The notes under the pieces: generated by a model | What the model was told of the DNA's origin: nothing | The model's database searches: none | What the model saw: only the letters and a program-made list of their open reading frames with translations | In this document: piece after piece, positions 1 through 6,513 of the stretch | Position numbering within the stretch: the stretch's first letter is position 1 | Layout of the letters: every line of letters begins with the position of its first letter | Program-made: the position numbers and the translations under genes | Assembly (NCBI GenBank): GCA_019245555.1 | Contig: JAFARH010000097.1 | Location: 1 to 8,063, forward strand | Source of the DNA: Betaproteobacteria bacterium | GTDB taxonomy: Bacteria; Pseudomonadota; Gammaproteobacteria; Burkholderiales; SG8-39 | DNA: 8,063 nt | Direction of reading: 5' to 3'

Positions 1-1
1 G

Positions 2-244
2 GAGCACGAGGGGCACCTCGTGCGGGGTGTGGAAAGCGGCGCTGAAGCGCTCGGCGCCGTGCGCGATTTCGGCGCCGACGTCGTGCTGCTCGACATCGAC
101 ATGCCCGGAATGACAGGCTTCGCGGTCGCGCGCAGCATGGGCTTCGACCATTACGTCGCCAAGCCCTACAGCCCGAATGAGGTGCTCGCCCCTGCTGGGC
201 GTCAGACCAGTTTCGAAATGACGGGGAAGTATTCGGTGGTGTGA
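2..244 (+). pseudogene. Response-regulator receiver domain remnant (5' cut by window edge, internally deleted)
   Basis: The frame is open from base 2 and reads as the first half of a CheY-like receiver: an HEGH / ESGAEAL stretch, then VVLLDIDMPGMTG holding the phospho-acceptor Asp (first D of LLDIDMPG, near base 91). After 'FAVARS' the sequence jumps directly to 'MGFDHYVAKPYSPNEVL', which is the end of a receiver with the conserved Lys of KP. From family knowledge about 25-30 residues normally lie between these points (helix 3, beta-4 with the conserved Thr/Ser, helix 4), and they are absent without a frameshift. The last helix is also lost: from about base 188 the frame reads antisense to the 3' end of the neighbouring dehydrogenase gene and stops at 242-244. 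Such a protein should not fold or switch normally, so I call it a remnant. The true start, and any kinase or output domain upstream, are outside the window. A chimeric assembly join is the main alternative. Confidence 0.6.
4..23. repeat. Perfect 8-bp inverted repeat inside the receiver remnant
   Basis: GCACGAGG (4-11) and CCTCGTGC (16-23) are exact inverted copies around a 4-base loop. The repeat lies in the coding frame of the receiver remnant (residues EHEGHLVR), where those residues look ordinary for the fold. It is therefore most likely a codon coincidence in GC-rich DNA, not a terminator; no T-run follows. Confidence 0.3.
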
Positions 245-1062
245 CCGGCCGCGGCCGCTTTCTCGAGCGCCGCCTTCGCGTTCTTGAGGCCGGTCAGGTC
301 GATCTTCGCGAGCTTGGCGATCTCGAGCGCGTAGCTCACGTCCTTCAGCGCGTACTCGACCGAGAACGCTTTCTCGGGAAACTCGTTCGGCACCATCGCC
401 TTCATGCCGTGGTGCCGTAGCGCGAAGCTGTCTGCTGAGCCTTTCGACAGCGTCTCGAGCGCCTTCGCCGGATCGAGGCCGAGCTTGCGGATCACGGCAA
501 GGGCTTCGGCCACTGCCAGGACGTTCTGGAAAAGGATCATGTTGTTGATGATCTTCATCGCCTGCCCGGCACCCGGCGGGCCGCAGCGCGTGATCTCGGC
601 TGCGAACATCTCGAGGTAGGGCTTCACGCGAGGCAAGTGGTTCTCCCTGCACCCGACCATCACGGAGAGTTTGCCTTCCTCGGCTGCAGCGCGCGTTCGC
701 GCAACCGGTGCGTCCATGAAATGGATGCCGCGCGCGGAGAAGCGCGCTTCAAGGTCGCGGGTGAGTCCGACCGGCGTCGTGCCGAGGTCGACGATATAGG
801 TGCCCGGCCGCTGGTGGATCAGCAGGCTCGCACGGCCCACGCAGACTTCCTTCACCTGCGGCGCGCCCGGCAGCGACAGGAAGACGATCTCGGATTTCTC
901 GGCGACCTCGCGCACGCTTTCCGCGACCTTCACCTTGTTCGCTTTCAGGCGCTCGAGCGGTTCCGGCTTGATGTCGTAAGCCCGGACCTCCTTACCGCTT
1001 TTCGACGCTATGTGGCGACAGATGGGCTCTCCCATCACGCCCACCCCAATGAAACCGATCAT
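202..1062 (-). CDS. NAD(P)-dependent beta-hydroxyacid dehydrogenase, 3-hydroxyisobutyrate dehydrogenase family
   Basis: The 286-residue product has the usual length and layout of this cytosolic family, which oxidises beta-hydroxyacids to semialdehydes (or the reverse) with NAD(P). The N-terminal Rossmann fold starts at residue 2 with the dinucleotide motif GVGVMG (6-11). The substrate-loop signature is DAPVART...EEGKL (117-132), where classical members have DAPVSGG. The catalytic Lys is K170 in GAGQAMKIINN, and the late KD pair (240-241) of the all-helical C-terminal domain is present. The start at 1062 is chosen because the Rossmann fold begins at once and AAGGAG (1068-1073) lies 5 nt upstream; a longer frame to 1275 would add 71 residues antisense to the transporter. 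It diverges from the MFS gene across 31 bases, so the two may handle the same compound. Candidate relatives are 3-hydroxyisobutyrate dehydrogenase and tartronate semialdehyde reductase. The altered signature prevents naming a substrate. Confidence 0.93.
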   Translation of the reverse strand: MIGFIGVGVMGEPICRHIASKSGKEVRAYDIKPEPLERLKANKVKVAESVREVAEKSEIVFLSLPGAPQVKEVCVGRASLLIHQRPGTYIVDLGTTPVGLTRDLEARFSARGIHFMDAPVARTRAAAEEGKLSVMVGCRENHLPRVKPYLEMFAAEITRCGPPGAGQAMKIINNMILFQNVLAVAEALAVIRKLGLDPAKALETLSKGSADSFALRHHGMKAMVPNEFPEKAFSVEYALKDVSYALEIAKLAKIDLTGLKNAKAALEKAAAAGHTTEYFPVISKLV

Positions 1063-1093
1063 TTCTTCTCCTTCTTTGTCGAAGGATATACCG
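1063..1093. promoter_or_regulatory. 31-bp divergent spacer with back-to-back ribosome binding sites
   Basis: This is all the DNA between the divergent start codons of the dehydrogenase (ATG at 1062-1060, minus) and the MFS transporter (ATG at 1094, plus). It holds two Shine-Dalgarno sites facing outward: AAGGAG on the minus strand (1068-1073) and GAAGGA on the plus strand (1081-1086), 5 and 7 nt from their starts. Once these are placed there is no room for a promoter, so each gene's promoter must sit inside the other's coding region. I could not identify a convincing -35/-10 pair. Confidence 0.7.
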
Positions 1094-2512
1094 ATGCCGC
1101 AGTTCGCTCCCATAGACACGGTCATTCCGGCGCGCCTGGACCGGCTGCCCTGGTCAGCCTGGCACTGGCGCGTGGTGCTGGCCCTCGGCGTGAGCTGGCT
1201 GCTCGACGGCCTGGAAGTCACCGTCGTCGGCTCGCTGGGGCCGGCGCTGCAGCGCCCCGACACGCTCGGCCTCACGGCCGGCGAGATCGGTTGGGCGGCT
1301 TCCGCCTATATCGGCGGCGCGGTGCTCGGTGCGCTCGCTTTCGGACGACTGGCGGACGCGCTGGGACGCAAGCGCATGTTCCTCGTCACGCTGGCGGTCT
1401 ACCTCGTGGCCACCGTCCTCACGGCGCTCTCTTTCGATATCTGGTCGTTCGCCTTCTGCCGGGCCCTCACCGGTTTTGGAATCGGCGGAGAGTATGCGGC
1501 CATCAACTCGGCCATCGATGAACTCATTCCTGCACGCGTGAGAGGAACCGTCGACTTGGCTATCAATGGGACATTCTGGGTCGGCGCCGCAATGGGCGCG
1601 GGTCTCACGATCGTGCTCCTGAACCCCGATTGGCTCGGGCCGCACTATGGCTGGCGCTTCGCGTTCCTCCTCGGCGGCATCCTCGGCTTCGCCATCCTGC
1701 TCGTTCGCCGGCATGTGCCCGAAAGCCCGCGCTGGCTGATCCGCCACGGTCGCACCGAGGAAGCCGAACGTATCGTCGAGGACATTGAACGCCAGGTCGG
1801 CTGTCACGAGCCTGTCTCCACGAAGCTCGGGATGCGCGCCCTGCCCGCGCCAAGCTGGGGCGAGATCGTGCGCCTGATGGTTACGCGCTATCGCCAGCGG
1901 GCAGCGCTCGGCCTCGCGCTCATGGCGTCCCAGGCGCTCTTCTACAACGCGATCTTCTTCACCTATGCGCTCGTGCTCGCCCGCTTCTACGACGTACCCG
2001 AGCAGAGCGTAGGCTTCTACATTTTTCCGTTCGCGCTCGGCAATTTCCTCGGTCCATTGGTGCTGGGCCACCTCTTCGATCGCATCGGCCGGCGCAAGAT
2101 GATCGCGGCGACGTACACGGTCGCCGGGCTCGGGTTGATCGGCGCGGGCTACGGCTTCTCCATCGAGGCGCTGAGCGCGCTTCAGCTATCGCTTTGCTGG
2201 AGCGCGATCTTCTTCGTCGCCTCGGCGGCCGCGAGCTCGGCTTACCTCACGGTGAGCGAAATCTTCCCCGTCGAGATGCGAGCGATCGCCATCTCGCTCT
2301 TCTATGCCGCCGGCACCGCGCTCGGCGGCTTCATCGGGCCGCCGCTCTATGGCGCGATCATCGAGAGCGGCAGCCGCGAGGCGCTCTTCGGCGCCTACGC
2401 GCTCGCCGGCGTACTAATGTGTTGCGCGGCTGCGGTCGCGCTCCGGATCGGCGTCGACGCCGAGCGCAAATCGCTCGAAGAGGTATGCGCGCCGCTCGGC
2501 GCGGTCAACTAG
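1094..2512 (+). CDS. Major facilitator superfamily transporter (sugar/organic-acid porter-like)
   Basis: The 472-residue inner-membrane protein has about 12 hydrophobic helices and is probably an H+-coupled symporter. TM1 carries an acidic pair in LLDGLEV (D38, E41), as in metabolite:H+ symporters. The TM2-3 loop has MFS motif A, GRLADALGRKRM (84-95), and its half-repeat copy is GHLFDRIGRRKM (325-336). PESPRWL (209-215) after TM6 and EIFPVEMRA (389-397) are typical of the sugar-porter / SV2-like branch. The start at 1094 is chosen because GAAGGA (1081-1086) stands 7 nt before it; an in-frame ATG at 1010 would add 28 residues antisense to the dehydrogenase N-terminus. The gene diverges from the dehydrogenase and converges on the hybrid kinase, with which it shares its stop region. 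Import of an organic acid or hydroxyacid is inferred from context only. Confidence 0.92.
   Translation: MPQFAPIDTVIPARLDRLPWSAWHWRVVLALGVSWLLDGLEVTVVGSLGPALQRPDTLGLTAGEIGWAASAYIGGAVLGALAFGRLADALGRKRMFLVTLAVYLVATVLTALSFDIWSFAFCRALTGFGIGGEYAAINSAIDELIPARVRGTVDLAINGTFWVGAAMGAGLTIVLLNPDWLGPHYGWRFAFLLGGILGFAILLVRRHVPESPRWLIRHGRTEEAERIVEDIERQVGCHEPVSTKLGMRALPAPSWGEIVRLMVTRYRQRAALGLALMASQALFYNAIFFTYALVLARFYDVPEQSVGFYIFPFALGNFLGPLVLGHLFDRIGRRKMIAATYTVAGLGLIGAGYGFSIEALSALQLSLCWSAIFFVASAAASSAYLTVSEIFPVEMRAIAISLFYAAGTALGGFIGPPLYGAIIESGSREALFGAYALAGVLMCCAAAVALRIGVDAERKSLEEVCAPLGAVN
2509..2512. other. Shared CTAG palindrome ending two convergent genes
   Basis: CTAG at 2509-2512 supplies the TAG stop of the MFS gene on the plus strand (2510-2512) and the TAG stop of the kinase gene on the minus strand (2511-2509). 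The two genes therefore overlap tail to tail by 4 bases, with no space for a terminator between them. Confidence 0.95.
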
Positions 2513-5379
2513 ACCGCGGCTTTGGAGCGCTGCTCGGTCCTGAGGGCGGCGCGAATCGCGGTAATCAGCTTCTCCGCATCGACCGGCTTGTCGACGCGGT
2601 CGACAAAGCCAGCGGCCATCAGGCGTTCGCGCTCGATCTGGGTGAATGCCGTGAGCGCTATCGCCGGCGTGTAGCGGTCGTTGCCGCATGCAAGCTCGAT
2701 CGAGCGCGCGCGACGCAGCGCCTCGAAGCCGTCTTCTCCCGGCATCGCCAGGTCGATCAGCAGCACGTGCGGCCCGCGCGCCGGCAGCGCCGCCTCGAGC
2801 GCCGCACCGAGTGCGCGGCCCGAGTTGAAGCAGTCGACCTGCGCGCCCGCCTGGCGCAGCGTCAAGGCGACCACCTCGTGCGCATCGACATCGTCGTCGG
2901 CAACCCATACCTTCAGACCGCGCAAGGCGCCCGCGGTCGAGCGGCGCCGATCCTCGGGCGGCTCCTTGGCGATGGCGAGGATCGCGGCCGTCGGCGCGCC
3001 AGGCAGGTCTACGGTGAACGTGGCGCCCTTCCCTGGGCCTGCGCTGTCGGCGCGGACCTGGCCGCCGTGCAAGAGCGCGATGTGGCGGACGAGTGCGAGG
3101 CCGATCCCCAGGCCGCCGGCGCGGCGCGCCGCCGAGGTATCGGCCTGTGTAAAGCGGTCGAACACGTGCGGCAGGAATTCCGGCGCGATGCCGATGCCGT
3201 TGTCCTTCACCTGGAGCTGCACGCGTTCGGCATTCTTGTGCAGGAGCACCGTGATCGCGCCGCCGTCCGGAGTGAACTTGACGGCATTGGCGAGGAGGTT
3301 CGAGACCAACTGCTGCAGCCGGCCGGCATCGCCGATCACCATCGTCGATGGGTCGCCTGGCGTGAAGCGCAGGTCTACTTGCTTCGCCGCCGCCACCGGG
3401 CGCGATGCATCCAGCGCCGCGAGCACGGTGTCGACCAGGTTCACGACACGGCGCTCGATGGTCAGCTTGCCGCTGACGATGCGCGAGGTATCCAGCAGGT
3501 CATCGATGAGGCGTGTCTGATGGGCGACGTTGCGCTTGATCGCCTTCGCCGCACGATCGACGAGCGAATCGTCGAGCGGCTTCGTCGTCGCCATCAGGTG
3601 GCTCCAGCCGCGCAGCGCGTTGAGCGGCGAGCGCAGCTCGTGCGAGACAATGGCCAGGAACTCGTCCTTCGCGCGGTTCGCCCGCTCGGCCTCGGCGCGC
3701 AGGCGCTGCTCGGCGACCACCAGCTTCTCGAGCTCGCGCTGCGCGTTCTTGCGTTCTGTGATGTCGGTGGCGACGCCGATCAGGCCAATGACGCGGCCCT
3801 GCTCGTCGCGCAGCGGCGATTTCGTCGTGAGATACGTGCGATCGCCGACCGACTCCTCCAGGATCATGGTCTCGCCCGCCTCGAGCACGATGCGCTCTTT
3901 CTCGTCGAGCGTCATCGCCTCCTCTGCGTTCTTGCCCACCGCCTGGCTCCAGGCCGGGTTCGCCATCAAGAGGCGTCCTTGCCGATCCTTCGCGAATATC
4001 AGGTCCGGCGTGCTGGTGGTAATCGCATTGAGGAGTGCGTTTCGCTCCCGCAGCGCCGCGCTCGCGCGCTCCAGTGCAGCGGTACGACGCACGACCCGCT
4101 GGTCGAGCTCGGTGTACGCCTCGCGCATCGCGCGCTCGGATTGCCGCTGCGCGGCTACTTCGCGAAGCACGAGCACTGCACCGAGCAGTCCTTCGCCGTC
4201 GAGGATCGGCGCAGCGTTCACGGTCACCGGGTGCACGGTGCCGTCGCGGGCGCGGAGTGCGGGCTCGCCGCCGGCGGCGGCGCCGTTACGCGTGGCGAGC
4301 GCGGTATTGAGCGGATTGCGAAGCGGCGCGCCGTCTCGCTCGTCAAAGAGCTGGAACAGGTCGTCGAGAGGACGCCCGGCGGCTTCAGCGGCGCGCCAGG
4401 CCGTAAGACGCTGGGCGGCGGCATTGAGAAAGCGGACGCGGCCTGCCGCGTCAGTCGCGACCACGCCGTCGCCGATGCTGGCAAGAGTCACCTGCAGCCA
4501 CTCCCGCTGCTCGGTGGCGGCGCCTTCGGCTTGCGCGCGCTGCGCGGCCACCTGATCCAACGTGCGCGCCACCCAGAGGATGAGCGAGCTGAACCACGCG
4601 ACCATCACCAGCGTGAAAAGCGTCATGCCGAAGGCTTCGCCGAAAAGGCCTTCGCGCTCGGCATAGAGGCGCATCCAACCCACGGCGACTGGAACGACGA
4701 GTGCCGCCGGCAGGAGCCACCGCGTGACGACCGCGCCGGTACGCTTGCTCGAAAGCGTTTCCAGGAACCAGGCGCTCGGCCGCGCGCAGACGAGCGCGAT
4801 CGCGGCAAGCATCGTGCCCATTGCCGCTGGCGCGGAGAAGCCAAGGAGCGGTGCGGCAATGTCGAAACGCAGTACGCGCAGGGAAAGACCCAATAGCGCA
4901 AAGAACGCCACGCTGCCCACGACGAGCGCGGCGATGCCGTTGGCCGAGGCGCCGGCGATCTTCCGGTCGTGCGCGAGCGGCGTGACGAGCGAGAGCAGGA
5001 TGAGCGTCACGCAGGCAGCGACCGACATGTAGCCCGGCATCTCGCCGCTCGAGCCGGCGAGCCAGCCGAAGTCCATGCCCAAAGGTGCGCCGAGGAGCGT
5101 CTCGACGAGGGTCAGTGCGGCGATGAGGCCCGCGGCGCCGGCGGCAACGACTGCACTGCGCGGGCGCGCCGCTTCCGCAGCGAAGAAGCTGCTGGCGAGC
5201 AGCAGCATCGAGAACGCTGCGCCCGGCGACATCGACGCGTAGTCGGCGCCGAAATCGCGCAAGGCCGGCACGCCGAGCACCCAGCCCCAGATCGCGGCGG
5301 CGCCAAGCGCAGCGACGATGCCGTAAGCGGCGCGCGAGACGCGCGCAAGCCTCGGGACGAGGAGCGAAAGAGACGGCAT
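2509..5379 (-). CDS. Membrane-bound hybrid sensor histidine kinase (8 TM, PAS-PAS-HisKA-HATPase-receiver)
   Basis: The product has 956 residues. Residues 1-271 hold about eight hydrophobic segments (near 18-36, 53-71, 75-97, 117-135, 146-168, 182-199, 220-238, 250-271), a membrane sensor region I cannot assign to a named MASE type. A short coiled coil follows, then a PAS-like domain (about 292-410), a second coiled coil (411-446) and a second PAS ending in the DITERK PAC signature (about 446-544). HisKA has the phospho-acceptor H580 in SHELRSPL. The HATPase has N-box N694/N698, DNGIG (726-730) and GGLGIGLAL (755-763). The C-terminal receiver (821-945) keeps D828-D830, phospho-Asp D876, T910 and K931, so every phosphorelay residue is present. 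The start at 5379 includes the whole TM1, but I see only a weak ribosome binding site. The gene follows the YqjK-like gene by 51 bases on the same strand, so co-transcription is possible. There is no output domain, so phosphate probably passes to a separate protein. Confidence 0.94.
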   Translation of the reverse strand: MPSLSLLVPRLARVSRAAYGIVAALGAAAIWGWVLGVPALRDFGADYASMSPGAAFSMLLLASSFFAAEAARPRSAVVAAGAAGLIAALTLVETLLGAPLGMDFGWLAGSSGEMPGYMSVAACVTLILLSLVTPLAHDRKIAGASANGIAALVVGSVAFFALLGLSLRVLRFDIAAPLLGFSAPAAMGTMLAAIALVCARPSAWFLETLSSKRTGAVVTRWLLPAALVVPVAVGWMRLYAEREGLFGEAFGMTLFTLVMVAWFSSLILWVARTLDQVAAQRAQAEGAATEQREWLQVTLASIGDGVVATDAAGRVRFLNAAAQRLTAWRAAEAAGRPLDDLFQLFDERDGAPLRNPLNTALATRNGAAAGGEPALRARDGTVHPVTVNAAPILDGEGLLGAVLVLREVAAQRQSERAMREAYTELDQRVVRRTAALERASAALRERNALLNAITTSTPDLIFAKDRQGRLLMANPAWSQAVGKNAEEAMTLDEKERIVLEAGETMILEESVGDRTYLTTKSPLRDEQGRVIGLIGVATDITERKNAQRELEKLVVAEQRLRAEAERANRAKDEFLAIVSHELRSPLNALRGWSHLMATTKPLDDSLVDRAAKAIKRNVAHQTRLIDDLLDTSRIVSGKLTIERRVVNLVDTVLAALDASRPVAAAKQVDLRFTPGDPSTMVIGDAGRLQQLVSNLLANAVKFTPDGGAITVLLHKNAERVQLQVKDNGIGIAPEFLPHVFDRFTQADTSAARRAGGLGIGLALVRHIALLHGGQVRADSAGPGKGATFTVDLPGAPTAAILAIAKEPPEDRRRSTAGALRGLKVWVADDDVDAHEVVALTLRQAGAQVDCFNSGRALGAALEAALPARGPHVLLIDLAMPGEDGFEALRRARSIELACGNDRYTPAIALTAFTQIERERLMAAGFVDRVDKPVDAEKLITAIRAALRTEQRSKAAV

Positions 5380-5384
5380 CCGAA

Positions 5385-5409
5385 TCCGCAGCCTAGCTGC
5401 GCAGGCGGA
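5385..5409. repeat. Short imperfect palindrome between the YqjK-like and kinase genes
   Basis: TCCGC (5385-5389) pairs with GCGGA (5405-5409). Alternative inner pairings are GCAG/CTGC around the CTAG and the palindrome CTGCGCAG (5397-5404). It lies in the 51-base gap before the kinase start. There is no T-run on either side, so it is not a convincing intrinsic terminator. It could be an operator, an attenuating hairpin or chance in GC-rich DNA. Confidence 0.2.
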
Positions 5410-5430
5410 CCCTTACTATCAGCCGAATGA

Positions 5431-5832
5431 CTACCGGCGGGTCGCTGTCGCAGCCCTGTCGCCGCGCGACGACGCGCGCACCGGCTGGGGGGGCTGCTTC
5501 TTCACCTTCGACATGACGAACTGCGCCAGCGCCGCGGGCGAGCCGAACTGCGCCTTGATGAGCCAGCTCGCCGCCGCCATCGCAATGCTCGTCAGGCCGC
5601 CGACCTTGGCGGCTTTCTTCTGGTCGCGAGAGAGCTTCGCCCGGTGCTCATGACGCCGCAGGATGCCACACGCCGCGAGAAAACCGAGCACCGCAGCGGC
5701 GCCAATCGCCCACGGCGAAGTAAGCGCGCGAAGCGCGGCTTGCCCGCTCTGTCGAGCAACGGCCTCGACGCGGTGACGCCGCTCGGCGATACGCCGCTCT
5801 ACTTCGTAGATTTCCTGATCGGGCGGGATCAT
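5431..5832 (-). CDS. YqjK-like small membrane protein
   Basis: The 133-residue product occupies the third position of a yqjD-yqjE-yqjK-type cluster. The N-terminus is charged and helical (EVERRIAERRHRVEAVARQ, residues 9-27), like the basic start of YqjK proteins. A hydrophobic segment follows at about 40-57 and a second, weaker one at about 80-97. The tail is Pro/Arg-rich and basic (110-133). The ATG overlaps the stop of the YqjE-like gene in an ATGA (5829-5832), and GGAG at 5841-5844 lies 8 nt upstream. Both fix the start, although the frame stays open to 6078. Inner-membrane location is predicted. No biochemical function is known to me for the family, and the assignment leans on gene order as much as on sequence. 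Confidence 0.75.
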   Translation of the reverse strand: MIPPDQEIYEVERRIAERRHRVEAVARQSGQAALRALTSPWAIGAAAVLGFLAACGILRRHEHRAKLSRDQKKAAKVGGLTSIAMAAASWLIKAQFGSPAALAQFVMSKVKKQPPQPVRASSRGDRAATATRR

Positions 5833-6218
5833 TGCGGTGGCTCCGGATCTTTGCCGCGCAACTGACGCAGCAGAGCAGTGAACGGCAATTCTTTCGCGAG
5901 CTTGAACGTGAACCAGCCGAGCGCGCCGGCGGCGATGAGGTTGATGAGCGCCGCCACGCCTAGCGCGATCGGCCAGGACGCGCCCTGCCCCCAGGCGAAG
6001 ACGATGCCGGCGGCGACGAGGCCCATCCAGGAAGTCACCACCAGCACGGCGGCCACGAGCACTGCGCCCAGGATCCACGCCAGGCGGATCGCCGCCCGGC
6101 GCGCGTCGAGGACGGTGAGCTCGGCGTAGTCGGCAACGAGCTGCCGCCCTTCGCCGAGCAGCCGCCCGAGTACCTGGCCCAGGCTCGGCGCCGAGCGCCG
6201 CGTCGCCTCGGTTGTCAC
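5829..6218 (-). CDS. yqjE: YqjE-like membrane protein (DUF1469 / phage holin III superfamily)
   Basis: The 129-residue protein has an amphipathic N-terminal region (SLGQVLGRLLGEGRQLVADYAEL) and two transmembrane helices (about 46-72 and 80-104) joined by a short loop, the usual YqjE layout. The C-terminal tail is short and charged. The family carries the Pfam name 'phage holin superfamily III', but chromosomal members next to yqjD are envelope proteins of unclear function and not lysis proteins. The start is GTG at 6218, 10 bases after the yqjD-like stop, with only a weak AGGG upstream, so it is probably translationally coupled to yqjD. Its stop overlaps the next start (ATGA). An inner-membrane scaffold role with YqjD is inference. 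Confidence 0.85.
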   Translation of the reverse strand: MTTEATRRSAPSLGQVLGRLLGEGRQLVADYAELTVLDARRAAIRLAWILGAVLVAAVLVVTSWMGLVAAGIVFAWGQGASWPIALGVAALINLIAAGALGWFTFKLAKELPFTALLRQLRGKDPEPPQ

Positions 6219-6228
6219 GCGGTGCGCC

Positions 6229-6480
6229 CTAGCGGCGCGTGATCATGTGCAGGAGATAGCCCGCGGCGAGCGCAATACCCAGCGCCTGCAGCGGATTCTC
6301 GCGGACGAAGTCGCGCGCCGCGCCCATCCAGTCGTCCCGCATGTCGATCAACTGCTCGCCCTTCGCGCTGAAACGATCGGCGTAGGAGCTCGCTACTGAG
6401 GCTGCCTTGTCCACCGCGTCGTGCGCGGACTGGCTCATGCGATCGATCGTGTTGTCGGTGCTGCGCTTTGCTTCGGCCAT
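6229..6480 (-). CDS. yqjD: YqjD/ElaB-like DUF883 membrane-anchored protein
   Basis: The 83-residue product has a hydrophilic helical N-terminal part (about 1-58) and the DUF883 C-terminal signature: RENPLQALGIA then AAGYLLHMITRR (59-83), a single C-terminal tail anchor ending in Arg-Arg. In E. coli the homologues YqjD and ElaB sit in the inner membrane by this tail and bind ribosomes in stationary phase. This copy is shorter than the roughly 100-residue E. coli protein, with the shortfall in the N-terminal region. The ATG at 6480 has a strong GGAGGA (6485-6490) 4 nt upstream, the best ribosome binding site in the window. It is the first gene of the yqjDEK-like trio, and a sigma-54-like promoter element lies at 6514-6529. 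Confidence 0.88.
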   Translation of the reverse strand: MAEAKRSTDNTIDRMSQSAHDAVDKAASVASSYADRFSAKGEQLIDMRDDWMGAARDFVRENPLQALGIALAAGYLLHMITRR

Positions 6481-6513
6481 GAAATCCTCCAGTGAGTTCG
6501 GCGATTGCCTAAA

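Noticed and set aside
1010..1093. Upstream ATG at 1010 for the MFS gene
   Set aside because: It would add 28 residues antisense to the dehydrogenase N-terminus; the ATG at 1094 has its own ribosome binding site and normal family spacing to TM1.
1063..1275. Upstream extension of the dehydrogenase to a start at 1275
   Set aside because: The added 71 residues are antisense to MFS TM1-2, and the Rossmann fold begins exactly at the 1062 ATG, which has a good ribosome binding site.
637..1521. A 294-codon plus-strand frame spanning the dehydrogenase and the start of the MFS gene
   Set aside because: It crosses two well-supported genes and lacks any family features.
1154..2071. A 305-codon open frame on the minus strand inside the MFS gene
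   Set aside because: The composition is highly charged and low in complexity, with no motifs; it is antisense to a clear transporter.
2414..2908. A 164-codon minus-strand frame across the MFS/kinase junction
   Set aside because: It is an Arg/Gly-rich shadow in another frame of the kinase receiver domain.
2194..4896. A 900-codon open frame on the plus strand opposite the hybrid kinase
   Set aside because: Its translation is Arg/Ala/Glu-rich with no recognisable domain, and it lies antisense to a kinase with every catalytic motif intact and in-frame with the 3' end of the MFS gene in another frame. This is the expected shadow of GC-rich codon use.
5833..6078. Extension of the YqjK-like gene to 6078
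   Set aside because: The extra part is an Arg-rich shadow of the YqjE-like gene; the ATGA overlap with a GGAG upstream marks the real start.
5829..6218. Prophage or lysis cassette because of the 'phage holin' family name
   Set aside because: No endolysin, capsid, integrase or other phage gene is near; the yqjD-yqjE-yqjK order identifies the chromosomal envelope-protein family.
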